A DNA stretch of 64,000 nucleotides. Source: Lentisphaerales bacterium. GTDB lineage: Bacteria > Verrucomicrobiota > Lentisphaeria > Lentisphaerales > Lentisphaeraceae. The stretch is from NCBI GenBank assembly GCA_022446985.1, contig JAKVBD010000020.1, positions 1 through 64,000 on the forward strand. The letters are read 5' to 3'. The notes under the pieces are model-generated. The model ran no database searches, was not told the origin of the DNA, and saw only the letters and a program-made list of their open reading frames with translations. Below are positions 63,946-64,000 of the stretch, piece by piece. A program made the translations under genes and the position numbers. How positions within the stretch are numbered: position 1 is the first letter of the stretch; every line of letters starts with the position of its first letter.

Positions 63946-64000
63946 TTATTCTCCTAGAGAATCGCCTTTGAGATTTTTCATGGCGCTTTCAATAGCTTTC
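63946..64000 (-). CDS. C-terminal fragment of an unidentified gene (cut by window end)
   Basis: The last 17 residues end 'AMKNLKGDSLGE' followed by TAA at 63948-63946. The short helical end is too little to name. It converges on the broken receiver gene. Confidence 0.55.
   Translation of the reverse strand, partial: KAIESAMKNLKGDSLGE

Noticed and set aside
1-64000. Stop-codon reassignment (TAA/TAG read as Lys/Glu/Gln)
   Set aside because: Dozens of intact genes end with TAA or TAG at natural C termini, so general recoding would create long extensions. At most local suppression is possible.

Overview
The window reads as chromosome from a marine member of the PVC superphylum, most likely a Lentisphaera-like bacterium. 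This is an inference from gene content: an arylsulfatase relic, a prepilin-type N-methylation relic, Ser/Thr kinases with N-terminal zinc ribbons, a PhoD-type phosphatase, a ThuA-domain protein, a squalene-cyclase-repeat protein and a BatA-E operon. Base composition is moderately AT-rich. No complete insertion sequence, prophage, CRISPR array or rRNA operon is visible.

Layout. 1-806: a Y1/RAYT-type transposase gene broken by a TAG. 1032-3467: a secreted PhoD-like phosphatase. 3502-12164: one tightly coupled minus-strand operon moxR, DUF58, a membrane protein, batA, batB-batC fusion and batD-batE fusion. 12435-13862: a decayed sulfatase. 14057-20644: ThuA protein, glycosyltransferase, squalene-repeat protein, stand-alone AICAR transformylase and a Trp-repeat protein. 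20706-24639: LMW phosphatase, lepB and lepA. 25190-26821: tmk and a holB broken by a single TAG. 27023-30961: recO, then the alpha ribosomal operon rpmJ-rpsM-rpsK-rpsD-rpoA-rplQ. 31425-38737: lysA, a DsbA-like isomerase, three tandem tRNA-Asn genes, an HPr, plsC, ilvE, trpE and a metallophosphoesterase. 38734-50145: a signalling district with four Ser/Thr kinases (one predicted pseudokinase), a sigma-54 activator, an HTH regulator, glmM and a left-handed-beta-helix partner. 50290-56109: rpsU, mfd, a DUF3806-like gene and an interrupted RbfA-like gene coupled to rtcB. 56162-58501: an octaheme cytochrome/TPR lipoprotein. 58856-64000: DEAD-box helicase, prepilin relic, monooxygenase, a two-gene SpoIIAA-like/VF530 unit, a sigma-70 factor and a broken receiver domain.

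How the genes work together. The Bat operon is a self-contained envelope-associated MoxR/VWA system. lepA-lepB-phosphatase form a coupled translation/secretion unit. ilvE and trpE are adjacent amino-acid genes. The kinases and the sigma-54 activator probably form part of a larger phosphorylation network. The rbfA-like/rtcB pair suggests RNA or ribosome repair.

The most unusual window-wide signal is the number of otherwise well-preserved reading frames broken by single in-frame stops: transposase, holB, rbfA-like and receiver domain, plus two more decayed genes (sulfatase and prepilin). The normally important holB and the rtcB-linked rbfA-like gene are the ones most worth rechecking. No clearly new multi-gene system could be proven from sequence alone. 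The best candidates are the rbfA-like/rtcB unit and the kinase/pseudokinase tandem.
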